Of a stretch of DNA of 64,000 nucleotides, positions 1 to 9,944 are shown one piece after another. The notes beneath the pieces were generated by a model. The model searched no databases. It was not told the DNA's origin and worked only from the letters and a program-made list of their open reading frames with translations. The DNA is taken from NCBI GenBank assembly GCA_963576735.1, contig OY755182.1, positions 3,162,001 through 3,226,000 of the forward strand. The letters are read 5' to 3'. The translations under genes and the position numbers were made by a program. Source of the stretch: Bedellia somnulentella (Eukaryota > Arthropoda > Insecta > Lepidoptera > Bedelliidae). Position 1 is the stretch's first letter. Each line of letters begins with the position of its first letter.

Positions 1-391
1 TTTCCCTGTAGGGTAACAAAATGCAAAGCTAATAAAGCATTAACCATTCCAACAAAGAAAATCTTTTTGCATTCTTCACAACAATGGTTACCAACAATAA
101 ATAATATTATTATCAGGTCCATCACAATATCGAATTCACATTTTTTCCACACATGAGTACATTTCCCTGTTATGAAACCGCCAAATATTAAAACAGTCGA
201 TCGAAGAAGCTCGTTTCCAAATGTCAGTATAAATCACAGAGTGACGATAAGTTTACCCATAAAACACCTCACAAATACGAAGGATGGATCCGCATTTATA
301 CACAAACCGTTTTCCATGCTTCGATGAACCTGCGTTATTACATTTCTGTTCAGACTTGTGGCTTAATGTTCTTTTTCTTATTTAATAAAAT
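1..391. other. No feature recognised
   Basis: AT-rich sequence without a convincing ORF, RNA gene or member of the repeat families seen elsewhere in the window. Confidence 0.5.
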
Positions 392-591
392 AGGTCAGAT
401 GTCACTACCCCTTTCTATCCTCGGATGTCGAAACTAAGGGTTTGAGGCATTTAAACGTTTTTTTTGCAATGCATTTGGTGACCTTTTACTAAAGATAATT
501 TATGTCTACCACAAAAACTAGCTTTGAAATTCTGGCTACCCCTTTTTGGGATTTGTTTTCCGTGAGTATATGTACCTATATGTATGTATGA
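392..591 (+). mobile_element. SINE-A, old divergent copy
   Basis: It begins in the head (GTCACTACCCCTTTCTATCC), keeps a degraded middle (GCAATGCATTTGGTGACC) and ends CGTGAGTATATG plus a TATG tail. It belongs to the subfamily that carries CCCCTTTTTGGG at the 3' hairpin. Many substitutions indicate great age. Confidence 0.75.
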
Positions 592-872
592 ATGTACGTC
601 ATGTTGCTAATATCGTGGTCTGTACTTATACTAACCCCATGGTGACTTAAGTCATTCAATGCCTAGTTTTAACGCCAGTCAAAAATAAATAGACAAATTT
701 AGGGAAGTTTTCGGGAAACTACGCCGTATCTGCTCTGCTCGTCCATAATTTTGCAAATCTTTGAAACAAAGGTGGTGATAATTATCGGCGCAGAAACATT
801 TCCTAGAAGGTGAACCAATGACTTGGTGAACTTTGTTAAAAGCCATTGCATAAGGCCGCGCAGTTGAAATTA

Positions 873-1100
873 CATACATATACTCACGGCTATAAATCCC
901 AAGAAGGGTTAGCCAGAGCTAAGGAATTAGAAATTTCTCAGCCACTTTTGGAAGTTGCGTTTGGAAAAAATGGTAACATAAAGGTTGTTGGTAATGTGTC
1001 TCCAACAGCATCGCCCAAAAGTCCCTTAAAAGCCCCAATACCTACGTACACCCACCGGTGATATGGGGTAGTGCTATTCTTAGCCGACACTACACAGCAA
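873..1100 (-). mobile_element. SINE-A with 12-bp target duplication
   Basis: The copy runs from the (CATA)n tail side at the left to the head CACTACACAGCA at the right. CAGTTGAAATTA is repeated exactly on both sides (861-872 and 1101-1112), which makes this a clean target-primed insertion with a short duplication. Short ORFs here on both strands are translations of the repeat. Confidence 0.93.
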
Positions 1101-1102
1101 CA

Positions 1103-1474
1103 GTTGAAATTAATAAACATTGATATATAACACATATTTTTTAAATGCTTATTACGTGTTGTAGTCAAGTAATCCGTATACAACAGTATCAAATTAACAT
1201 CACCTGTCCATTATAAATGTTTCTAAATAAAATTCTCAGAAAAATACGAGTAACATAATCATATGAATCGAATACGGAGGAAAACATTTCATAAAAATGT
1301 TGAAGAAATGTCTTATAAATCAGCCGGTGATAAAAGCAGGCAGTCTTCAATCACGTCGGGATTTCATCGTGACATTCCATTTCCCGCCAACCGCGGGAGG
1401 CGACGGTATTTTGTGATACTGATATTTTTTACTACCTACGGTTATGACTATGTTTTAAACTTTATTTCTCTTTG
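1103..1474. other. No feature recognised
   Basis: AT-rich. The 79-codon ORF at 1263-1502 has low-complexity composition and no motif, so I treat it as chance. Confidence 0.45.
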
Positions 1475-1950
1475 TTTATTATTTAAACACTTTATTGCAT
1501 AAAAAAAGAAAAACAGTATATATATATATATAACAGTATTTACAAAATAGCTTCTGATCATTATAGTTACTGTAAGCTGTGTAGTGTCGGCTTAGAATGT
1601 AACTACCCCTTTACTTCCCGTGGTAGTTTGTAAGAGGAGACTAAGGGTATTGAGATTTTTTTATAGATTTTTGGGCAATGCGGTTGGAGACACATCACCA
1701 ACGATCTTATTTAAACCTTTTACCACCCCTATAAACTTCACAAAAGCGGATGAAGAATTTCTAATTCCTTAGCCCTGGCTATCCCTTCTAGGAATTAATA
1801 GACGTGAGTATATGTATGTATGTATTTATTAAAAACTTGTATATAAATAGAAACAGTATTTTAGAAAATAGGAACAGATCATTAGAGTTACCATTATGTA
1901 CACAAAGGCGGACTCATCTTATAATTGTGTAAAGTGTATCGGATTGTTTG
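1475..1950 (-). mobile_element. LINE-C 3' end interrupted by SINE-A
   Basis: TTTATTTAAACACTTTATTG on the left and ACACAAAGGCGGACTCATC on the right are the 3'-UTR landmarks also present at 16481-16620 and 63450-63575. No coding part is left. A SINE-A interrupts it, and about 60 bp of LINE-C sequence occurs on both sides of that SINE (about 1511-1570 and 1830-1891, diverged). Confidence 0.7.
1575..1825 (+). mobile_element. SINE-A inside LINE-C, long flanking repeat
   Basis: Head GCTGTGTAGTGTCGGCTTAG to tail GACGTGAGTATATG(TATG)n. The flanking direct repeat is about 60 bp and diverged, much longer than usual for target-primed insertion. Confidence 0.88.
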
Positions 1951-2415
1951 AAAGGAAGCAATGAATTTGAATTTTACATTTGATTTAGATCAAGTCATAT
2001 TTAATTTTAGGAAATAGACTTCAATGAAAAAGGGATTAGTATGGCAGAGGTTGGTAATTATTAAAAAAAATCTTTTTACGATAATTTAATGAGTGGAAAA
2101 TCTGTTTTAATCATCAAATACTTAATTAGAACTCTGGGAGGCCATTGTTGAATGATTTCATGTTTGATACATAAAATCATACATATACTCACATTATTAG
2201 TTCCCATTAAAGTAGGTAGATCTAATCTACCGTGAAGTTTTTACCAAATTCATCAATCTTTTCTGACAAACCTGTTTATTCTTCATCCAAACGCATCCCA
2301 TGTTGAGTACATTCTCTATTTGTAATTAGCATCCACATTTTCTCTATATATGATTTACCTTCACCAATTTGCTAAAGCTAGTTACTAATAAATAAAGAAT
2401 ACATGAAGGAAAGAA
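1951..2415. other. No feature recognised
   Basis: AT-rich intergenic sequence with nothing identifiable. Confidence 0.45.
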
Positions 2416-2420
2416 AAATG

Positions 2421-2492
2421 TCTACACAGGCGGGAATCGAACCCGCGATCTTGGTTATACGCCCCCGTCGCTCTGCCAATTGAGCTACTGTC
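2421..2492 (-). repeat. tRNA-like SINE head (second head type)
   Basis: On the minus strand it shows an A-box region TAGCTCAATTGGCAGAGC and a B-box GGTTCGATTCC within a paired T-arm, followed by an ATTTTTCTTTCC extension. The same head occurs at 6535-6608 and 22668-22742. Changes in the acceptor region make it a repeat rather than a working tRNA gene. Confidence 0.7.
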
Positions 2493-2496
2493 AATT

Positions 2497-2597
2497 GTCA
2501 ATGTGTCTTTCCAATTCTTTTGAACATTATAAGAATTCATTTCAAAAGAATTGGAGGAAATAACCGCATTTCAAAAGAATTGGAAAGACACATTGAC
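2497..2597. repeat. Perfect 25-bp inverted repeat next to the tRNA-like head
   Basis: Positions 2497-2521 and 2573-2597 are exact reverse complements, 51 bp apart. A shorter direct repeat (CATTTCAAAAGAATTGGA) also lies inside. The arms join the tRNA-like head on the left to a SINE-B body on the right. Confidence 0.85.
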
Positions 2598-2599
2598 AT

Positions 2600-2780
2600 G
2601 CCACATGACAAAGTACAACTTAGCCATGTGGATTCCCTCACGATATTTTTCCTCACCGTTAACACCCATGATAAACTTATCACCCATACGTCTTTAGAAA
2701 ACATTAGTGTAGGCTCGACCCGTGATTTGTAGCATCATTGTCTGCATGAGAAGCGGTGTTCTACCCATAGCGCTATCACG
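2600..2780 (-). mobile_element. SINE-B, 3'-truncated copy
   Basis: Minus strand: degraded tRNA-like head (GTGATAGCGCTATGGGTAG) at 2780, then the body motifs for CACATGGCTAAGTTGTAC. The 3' half and tail are missing. Diverged. Confidence 0.75.
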
Positions 2781-2865
2781 TTTGTTCTAAAAGTGGCTAA
2801 GAAATTTCAAATTAGTATAACTGGCTACACCTGTTTGAGTTTCACAGCATTACATGCATACAATA

Positions 2866-3098
2866 TATAAAGGTTGTTGGTGATGGGTCTCCAACCGCAT
2901 CGCCCAAAAATCCCTCAATAGCCCCAATACCGTTAGTCGCCTCTTACGTACACCCATCGGAAGAAATGGGGTAGTGCTATTCTAAGCCGACACTACACAG
3001 CTTTATTTCAACCTTTATTTCACCATCTTTACCCCACGCAACTTCCAAAAGTGGCTGGGAGGGATTTATAGTCGTGAGCATATGTATAAATGTATGTA
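2866..3098. mobile_element. SINE-A with inverted 5' half (twin-priming structure)
   Basis: 2866-3000 is the 5' half in reverse orientation, from the CCAACAACCTTT breakpoint to the head CACTACACAG. 3001-3098 is the 3' half in forward orientation, starting near ACCTTTATTTCACC and ending in the TATG tail. The halves meet at the same internal point, so together they make one element. A similar ATGCATACA(A)TATA lies at both edges (about 2854-2867 and 3098-3110). Confidence 0.75.
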
Positions 3099-3320
3099 TG
3101 CATACATATATTCACACCGTTTATTCCCATTGGGGTAGGCAGTGACTCGATCGACACTTTATGTGTTGTCTGCCTAACCTCTCTAGCTTCGTTTACATTC
3201 ATCAATATTTTCATACATGCTCTTTTAGTCTTCATACCTCGGACGCCTGCCCTTTTTGGGCGCTCTGTCTATTTGGTCTAAATGTGTCCTCCGAGGTCGT
3301 CCTCAATTAACATTATCGTA
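3099..3320 (-). mobile_element. LINE-R 3' end, 5'-truncated
   Basis: The minus strand encodes the degraded end of the LINE-R ORF followed by CGGTGTGAATATATG and a tail. It matches the 3' end of the 43873-45131 copy. The ORF is broken by substitutions and frameshifts. Confidence 0.85.
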
Positions 3321-3380
3321 CATATTTATTTGTATTTTCTTTGGAAAATTAACAGACTAATACAAACAATAGAATAATAA

Positions 3381-3502
3381 TCTTCTATACTTATAATAAA
3401 TCTGTAGAGAGGTCAATTCTGTACATGAAATATATTTTCAAAATAACTATCAGGTGGTGATTAGGGATCGATACTGATGCCAAAACTGCAATCAGTAAAA
3501 TT

Positions 3503-3548
<46 letters not shown>

Positions 3549-4357
3549 GGTTTGTATGTTCCTTATGGAAACAAAAACTACTCGACGGATTTTAACAAAA
3601 CTTGGTACAATTATTCTCCATACTCCTGGGCAGGTTTTTGTATACTTTCCAGCAGAGTAGTAAAGGGGAATTTTGGGAAATTTTGGGAAAACGGCAGAAG
3701 TTACTACATTTTTTAAGCTTCCGTCGCGTATGCAGCCTTAATGGTTAAACTTACATAGAAATCATGTATGACGGAAATATTCTTCATAAAATTATCTAAA
3801 CTCAACAGTTTATGTCTATCTTTTACGGTTGACTCACAATAACACGTGTAATTCCTGATAGCTTAGCAGTTCGGAACATTCTGATTATATTTGTTTACTC
3901 TTACGTTTGTAAACCTCTCACTCATCGGTAATTTAAAAAAGGTTATATTATTACCTATTCAATAAAAAAAGAATCATAGAAATGGGTAGAGAAACACCGA
4001 AATTATACATAAAATAAGCCATCGCGCCCGTGACCAAAACCGAATCGTTACTAATTTACATATAACATACTAGATGGCGCCAGTAGTGGCATCCTACAAC
4101 ACGTAATGATTTATTTTTTAGATTGTTATAAATACTTTATAGCGTTTTATTCCAAAATTTGCTATTAAACGGAAATACTGAACCGTTCATTAAAGCGCAT
4201 TAAAAATGACCAAACTACACTGTTTAGGGAGTGCTATAAATTTAATAAATTGAAAACATTGCGCTGAATTTCACAATGCTTGAGCAGTGACTGAAGAAAG
4301 AAACCTCAGATATTTAAAAACCAACGCTACCCGTGCGAAGCTGGGACAATCCACTAG
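3381..4357 (+). mobile_element. Non-autonomous Helitron with both ends
   Basis: The 5' terminus is TCTTCTATACTTATAATAA, preceded by A. The 3' terminus has a GC-rich hairpin around CCCGTGCGAAGCTGGG, then CTAG followed by T. That fits Helitron A^T insertion without target duplication. There is no Rep or helicase coding. The 5' part carries a (TGTC)n array and the sentence-like stretch ACTACTCGACGGATTTTAAC typical of insect Helitrons. 977 bp. Confidence 0.82.
3505..3548. repeat. (TGTC)n microsatellite
   Basis: Eleven perfect tandem TGTC units inside the Helitron 5' region. Confidence 0.97.
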
Positions 4358-5535
4358 TTAAGAATAGAAGAAGAAGAAGAAAAAAACTTTATTCAGTGCA
4401 CAGGGAAATACACAACAAATAAAACGTAAAAATAAAACATAGTGTTACATAATAACAAACAAAAAATATAAATTAAAAAGAAATCAAACATAAAAAAGAA
4501 GCCGTTTAATACACTATGCCATTCACAAATCTTCACCTATAGAATCTCTATTGATCTGTTTTTTCTTTCATTTGTATGAAAAAAATATACTTACATTTCA
4601 ATATTTATGACAAGTACACATAAGCCATTTTTAGGTTTCACCGTATACTCTAATTGTCACTAAACAGGTATAGTGGGTAGTCAGGGAAATGCTGTTTCGA
4701 TTGTTGTGTGGGTTGTGTCTTTTAAAGTAAGATACAGGCTGATCCAAAAATATTTTTTTGAAGAATGAGTGCAACTAAAACTTAGGTTTGTTATAGATAT
4801 ACTCATTAAAATATTATTTTTGATTTAATAACTACCTAGTTAAGTAAAGTATATCCCACCAAAAACATTAAATGTAAAAAAATGCCAAGTCTCTCGATGC
4901 AGTCTTTCCATCGTAAAAAGTTTTGAGATCTCATAGAAGCCAAGTCCTATTCAAAATATTTCGTAGTTATAAATCAACATTTAGTAATTGTATCAATAGT
5001 TTTCTTTATATTATAATTATAGTGACTTGGCAATGAGCACAAATTAAAAGCTGCTTGCTGCCTGGAATTATGTGCAAATGTTACTGACGAGACCAGTGAT
5101 CAGATTATTTGTTATGTGTGAATCATGATGGTCACTACCGACTACATTCTCCAATACGCTGCGCTTTGTAATGAAACCATAGAGCGATTCAGACAGGTAC
5201 AACGCCATCTATCGAGCGCTCATACAATATTTATCGCAATACAATGGAGTTTTAGCTTTATTAATTTAATGAACTTTATGTATTAATTTGTATTAATGAT
5301 AGTCTATGTATTACATTTATATTATTCTTTTCTATTCTATGTATGTATTCATCCAATTGAATAGGTACTTGAACAACGAACAAAGTTAACAATGCAGTCA
5401 AAATCCATACATAATGTTCTTGCCAAACCGCAAATATAAAATTGTTTTCTATGGCATATAATTTTTTAATGTTTTTATAATTTTTCCTTTATATGTGGCT
5501 AATGACCTATCTTGGTGCAAAATTTGAAGTTTCTA
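4358..5535. other. Mostly unassigned; short (GAA)n
   Basis: An AGAAGAAGAAGAA tract at about 4366-4380 is followed by AACTTTATTCAGTGCACAGG, which resembles the start of a LINE 3' UTR in reverse but is too short to classify. The rest is AT-rich with no recognisable feature. Confidence 0.4.
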
Positions 5536-5539
5536 AGTC

Positions 5540-5830
5540 TGCTAGAAGTACCTTAGATTTTTGATGATCTGTCAGTGAGTCAGTGAGTGACAAAATGGTG
5601 TAACTTTGATCGACCGTAACTCCTAAACTATTAATTCATTTGGCGTGTAATTTCGAACTTAAGCTTGTTCTAATGCCTACTATTATTCACCGAAAACCTA
5701 AACTCCTAGCTTTGTCCACGTCGAAGATATAGGGGGGGCGAAATAGCCGCGAACCGCTTCGAGAAAAGATGGTACGGCCGTGCCCGTTTTGCTCGAGACT
5801 TGGCAGGGGCACTGCCGTGCCCCCAGATTA
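5540..5830. other. Possible transposon fragment, unclassified
   Basis: It contains CAGTGAGTCAGTGAGTGACA and a GC-richer stretch ending GGCACTGCCGTGCCCCC, unlike the AT-rich surroundings. It reads like an interspersed repeat, but I cannot assign a class. Confidence 0.35.
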
Positions 5831-5929
5831 GGCGTGATGTGATAGTAATGACTAAATATATTATTATGTTTGTATTGAATTTTTGCTTTCCTTACTACTG
5901 TTATTCAATTAATAATTCACGTTACTACA

Positions 5930-6005
5930 ATATATCACCAATTTACTGTCATCCATTCTCTCTATGTGCCCAAACCACCACAACATTCCTTGGTATTGTA
6001 TCTGA
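5930..6005 (-). mobile_element. LINE-R internal RT fragment
   Basis: It aligns by eye with 44125-44190, the region that encodes RWFGHIERMDDRKL on the minus strand. The plus-strand 138-codon ORF 5800-6216 runs through this antisense fragment, so I do not consider it a gene. Confidence 0.6.
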
Positions 6006-6356
6006 TATTGAACAATTTCCAACGTACAAAATATTGTTCATAAATGCATCAATGTTAACGTCCGTTCATCTTCCAGGAAATAATTTGTCATTTCTAGTAA
6101 GACCCTTTTATTCCACCCTCCGGAAACTTGTCGAATATAGTGATTTCGTTCAATCAATTGCAAAGACAAGTTTACAATTCAATATGCTATTAGGGCTTCT
6201 CGCCGATGTGGTTTAAGTTACATAGTTTTAAATAGTACCAAAATATAAAAAAAAACCATTATTAATTTTTTATTATGCAATAACTTTGTAATTAGTGTGT
6301 TTTTACATCAATTATGAACTATATACAGTATCTACGCAAACTCACATACATTTATT
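6006..6356. other. No feature recognised
   Basis: AT-rich. It includes the tail of the spurious 138-codon ORF, with no motif. Confidence 0.4.
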
Positions 6357-6498
6357 TAAATGTGTTTGCTCATAAAAACCTCATGTGGGGATTGTTCGGA
6401 AGGCCACTTGTCTACCTTTTTTAGATAAAATGCAAATGTTAAGAACGCCTAACCATCACATAATTTGAATGTGTTTGCTCATGAAAACCTCATGTGGA
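6357..6498 (+). repeat. Short direct repeat upstream of tRNA-like head
   Basis: TGTGTTTGCTCATRAAAACC followed by TCATGTGG occurs at about 6361-6388 and 6470-6497. A related CCTCATGTGGGGATT lies at 22612 before another copy of the same tRNA-like head. The segment therefore belongs to the repeat, 5' of the head. Confidence 0.6.
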
Positions 6499-6534
6499 AA
6501 AAAAGGATAGAAGAATTTCGCGCTGGCCGCCATT

Positions 6535-6608
6535 GACACGGTAGCTCAATTGGAAAAGCGACGGGGGAGTATACCCGAGGTCGTGGGTTTGATTTCCGCC
6601 TGTGTCGA
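6535..6608 (+). repeat. tRNA-like SINE head (second head type)
   Basis: GACACGG at the 5' side and CTGTGTC at the 3' side form an acceptor-like pairing around A-box TAGCTCAATTGGAAAAGC and a mutated B-box GGTTTGATTTCC. The anticodon arm does not fold properly, so it is a SINE head or tRNA pseudogene. Confidence 0.7.
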
Positions 6609-6632
6609 AATTTTTCCTTCCTTCATAATAAT

Positions 6633-6768
6633 AAGCGTTCACGCCGTTTATCCCCGAAGGGGTTGGCAGAGGTACCAATACTTCTGAACTCACATGGCAG
6701 CGCCATCTAGTTTCCAGAGAAGGTACCCACGTTTTGCTTAGACAGTGTATTCACGTAATAGAGTGACA
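6633..6768 (-). mobile_element. SINE-B 3' half
   Basis: CGTTCACGCCG and CCCCGAAGGGG mark the 3' hairpin on the minus strand, followed by GGCAGAGGTACC. It is a variant subfamily with GCGCCATCTAG in the body, also seen at 28998-29185. The head is absent. Confidence 0.85.
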
Positions 6769-7337
6769 TAGTTAAAACACTATCAGCAACCATCGTATTT
6801 TTTCACAATTATTTTATCTCTATTTCAAGTTTAGTTTTTAAGTTTGGTAAGAGTAAAGTTAGTTGTTTTTTTTTCAAGTTTCATAATTATTATATTTTTG
6901 GTACGATAACACTATCTGATATTGATCCCCATTGGAAAACTCTTTTCCCACCGCAATCTAGTTTCAAACTTAAAACAAAGAAAAACTCAGTCCTTTAATT
7001 AGAAATTTAAAATGCAGTCTTCAGATTCAACGACTTTAATCAACGTGAGAAAATAAAGAAATGAAAAAGGATATCGATGGCTTTTATAATAATTTCCATC
7101 CCTCAGTTTCGTCATCCGGAGCAATCCCTAGACGATGGGATTTCAATCAATCAAGACTATGCGGCTGGTGAACAACAAGTGTATATAAAATAGAGTTAGT
7201 ATCAAATATAGTTTAGAATAGAATAGAAATACTGTTTATACTTTAACCCTCCGAGCAGCAAGAAACAAGAAATGCTAACTAAATTTTGTGAGATCATTTC
7301 TTTGACTGATTATGTTTTTTTTACCCAATATACTAAC
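6769..7337. other. No feature recognised
   Basis: AT-rich intergenic DNA. Confidence 0.45.
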
Positions 7338-7549
7338 TGACCTCCACCTCGGAGGGCACATTTACACCAAATAGAGAATTTGCTAAGAAGGCAGGTGTCT
7401 GAATTATGAAGAATAAAAGAGAGTGTATGAAAAGATTGATGAATGTGAACGAAGCTAGAGAGGATTGCCAGGATCGTCCAAATTGGCGATCGATATTCTC
7501 TACCTACCCCATTGGGAACTAATGGCGTGAGTATATGTATGTATGTATA
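7338..7549 (+). mobile_element. LINE-R 3' end, 5'-truncated
   Basis: Plus-strand end of the ORF (KNKRECMKRLMNVNEARE-like, with errors), then CCCCATTGGGAACTAATGG, CGTGAGTATATG and a TATG tail. Confidence 0.88.
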
Positions 7550-8176
7550 TTTAGTTCACTGGAATGTAAATATGGCTCTATGGTTTTGCTAGAATCGTAT
7601 AACGTGGCTATAGTATTATATAGTGATTAAAGTATCTGCTTACCGCATTGACGAAATAGTGGCTATATATGTATGTATGTTTGTAATGTGAACTTATGGC
7701 ATGTGCTAATTCAAAATCACATGTATATATCCAGTTGTGTTTATTAAGTTGGAAATAAAATTCCGAATCTATACTAAAATAACTCGTTGTGAAGTTTTTT
7801 TACGAAATATCATTCATAGAAATAACTGGAAGGTTTTCAGTTGCGTCCTTTGATCTTATTCTCGTTTGTAATATCTGATATTTGGCGGTAAAAATATCAG
7901 GATTCGGTGTCAAAATAACTTGTTCATTTGAGGAATGTATTTCTTCTTTAAGAATTCGAAATCAAACATCGTTTTTTTTCTAGATCTTCACTGGAATTAC
8001 GCCTTAATTGAACCTGACATCTGTTCCTCGTTACATACGAGCAAAATTACTTTTGAAACGAAACAATCACTATATAATAAATGTTACTATTTTGTTAATA
8101 AAAATACACAAAAAGCTTTAACACTCAACACAGACAAAATGTGAAAGGTTATGATCGTTAAGAAGCAAAAACATAA
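7550..8176. other. No feature recognised
   Basis: AT-rich. The 69-codon ORF at 7935-8144 shows no family motif and is probably chance. Confidence 0.4.
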
Positions 8177-8357
8177 TAAAAATAGGTAAAAAAACTTTTT
8201 AAGTTAATCGGTTTTATTATTAACATACAGAGCAATGTTTAAGATAAATGTACTAAAAACCTAAAAATAATAATAAAATAGATACAGTCGTGGGAATTAT
8301 ATACATATGCAAAGACTAGACTAAAATAAAACCGTGGGGCACGTCAACTGTCTACAA
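8177..8357 (+). repeat. Left arm of a long inverted repeat
   Basis: Reverse complement of 9324-9512 with a few differences. It includes ATACAGTCGTGGGAATTATA and ends near CCGTGGGGCACGTCAA. The 1.3-kb structure encloses a LINE-T remnant. The right arm directly follows a helicase ORF end, so the arm sequence is probably the 3' part of that transposon. Confidence 0.85.
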
Positions 8358-8522
8358 TCGTTGATTAAAGTGTTTGTTTTGTAATGTTACACTATAATTG
8401 GGCAGTTGTTCAACCGACAACGATGGACATGTGATAAATAGGGCAGAATGTGGAAACAAGCTAGCAAGCTCGATTATAAACGAGTTTTAGGGTTTCATAG
8501 TGTTGAGCGAGTAGTACTTTTA

Positions 8523-8905
8523 TAGAATAGAATAGAATAGAATAACTCTTTATTGTACATCAAACACAAATTTACAAAAGAAATTATCATACAGTTTACA
8601 GTGAGGTACAATCGGCGGTCTTATCGCTAAAAGCGATCTCTTCCAGACAACCTTTGGAAGGTGAGATCGGTAAACTCGTTATCTGGGTAGATGCACAAAA
8701 CAAGCCTTCTTTAAAACTAACTTATTCAATTGAAATAATAAATAATAACATAAATATTAATTACACAAAATAATATAATATTACAAACATATGTACATAC
8801 ATAACTACATACTTTTATATATACAAGTAATACAAATACCTAAATAAAATACACAAATACGTTTTAGAAATATAATTAATACATATAATTTAAAAAGCAA
8901 CAGTA
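8523..8905 (-). mobile_element. LINE-T 3' UTR with (TTCTA)n tail
   Basis: The tail is at the left (AGAATAGAATAGAATAG on +). Next come the TTTATTGTACATCAAACAC polyadenylation-like block and the conserved 3'-UTR hairpin (GGCGGTCTTATCGC region). It continues into the RT C-terminus at 8906-9097. Confidence 0.88.
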
Positions 8906-9097
8906 TTACAGCGCTTCAGTGAGATAGTTTTGTTTCACCAGATCCTTGAACACATTAAGTGATTTAGCCAATCGCACATCCACAGGAAGTGCGTTCCACA
9001 ATTGCACAGCGTGTACAGAAAAAGAGGAGCCATAGAAATTGGTTGAATGAGAGGGAATGGTTAATTGAAGATTATGGTCTGAACGTAAATTAAGGTT
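8906..9097 (-). pseudogene. LINE-T reverse transcriptase C-terminus
   Basis: Minus-strand reading gives about 63 open codons that end WNALPVDVRLAKSLNVFKDL and a short tail before TAA. The WNxLP...FK pattern is the usual C-terminal block of CR1/Jockey-type LINE polymerases. The 5' side is truncated, so the catalytic RT domain is absent. It lies between the two arms of the inverted repeat. It is the coding remnant of a dead copy, and the family assignment rests on this block alone. Confidence 0.8.
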
Positions 9098-9323
9098 ATT
9101 TTATCATATGTTTTGTCGATTAAAGACAAACTGTGAGCAGTGAACCGATTCATCGCCAGCCAGCAGTGTAAATTTCTAACGAGAAACTAGTTGAAACATC
9201 TTTTTTATTTACATGGAGTGTATGACTATTGGAATTTTTGAAAATAGTAAGTAATTTGCTCACCGTCTGCGGGCCAACTGCCCAACGACGAATTAAAAGT
9301 TTCTTCTACGCACATTAGGTCGA

Positions 9324-9512
9324 TAATTTGTAGACAATTGACGTGCCCCACGGTTTTATTTTAGTCTAGTCTATGCATATGTATATAATTCCCACGACTG
9401 TATCTATTTTATTATTATTTTTAGATTTTTATTACATTTATCTTAAACATTGCTCTGTATGTTAATAATAAAACCGATTAACTTAAAAAGTTTTTTTACC
9501 TATTTTTATTTT
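9324..9512 (-). repeat. Right arm of the long inverted repeat
   Basis: Reverse complement of 8177-8357. Read on the minus strand it immediately follows the helicase stop codon, so it is probably the 3' UTR or 3' end of that element. Confidence 0.85.
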
Positions 9513-9855
9513 CTAGTTTTTAGTTAGTTTATTGCAGTCCAACTCCTCTACACGTAGTCCCTGCAAAGATCTGACTCTACTAAGAGCCACGTAGGCTTGA
9601 CCTTCTTCAAACAGTTTCGCACCTAAGTATACGACTGCGTAATCCACAGTGCTGCCCTGCATTTTATGTATTGTAGAAGCCCATGATAGTATTAAAGGCA
9701 AAATTCTTCTTTCAGCTGTCCCGTAATTGTACTTAGCTGGAAACTGTATGGCTTTCGGGTGTATAAGATATACTCCGTCTCTTGCAAAATCAATTCGGAC
9801 GGCAGGTACATCTGTTGCATACATTTGAGTTCGACGAATAATTAAAAATTATATA
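9513..9855 (-). pseudogene. Helitron/PIF1-type helicase C-terminal fragment
   Basis: About 104 codons from the ATG, with the open frame extending a few codons further upstream (IIRRTQM). The stretch [20 protein letters not shown] followed by [20 protein letters not shown] matches the C-terminal helicase motifs of PIF1-like enzymes: motif V around HKMQG and motif VI around YVALSRVR. In full-length elements such an enzyme unwinds DNA during rolling-circle transposition. Walker A/B, Rep and the rest are missing, so this is a 5'-truncated remnant. A tandem array lies just upstream. It could also be from a PIF1-like gene of another transposon; a host PIF1 is unlikely given the context. Confidence 0.8.
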
Positions 9856-9944
9856 TATCCTAATTAATCAGATACCTAAATAAATTACAGATCCGATTTT
9901 TAAATTTAAATCTTATTATTATATCCCATTTAGTGGCTGCGCCC

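Noticed and set aside
871..890. (CATA)n/(TATG)n tracts as independent microsatellites
   Set aside because: Nearly all lie at the 3' end of SINE-A or LINE-R copies and are their tails.
5800..6216. 138-codon plus-strand ORF
   Set aside because: Part of it is the antisense of a LINE-R fragment (5930-6005), and the rest has no motif.
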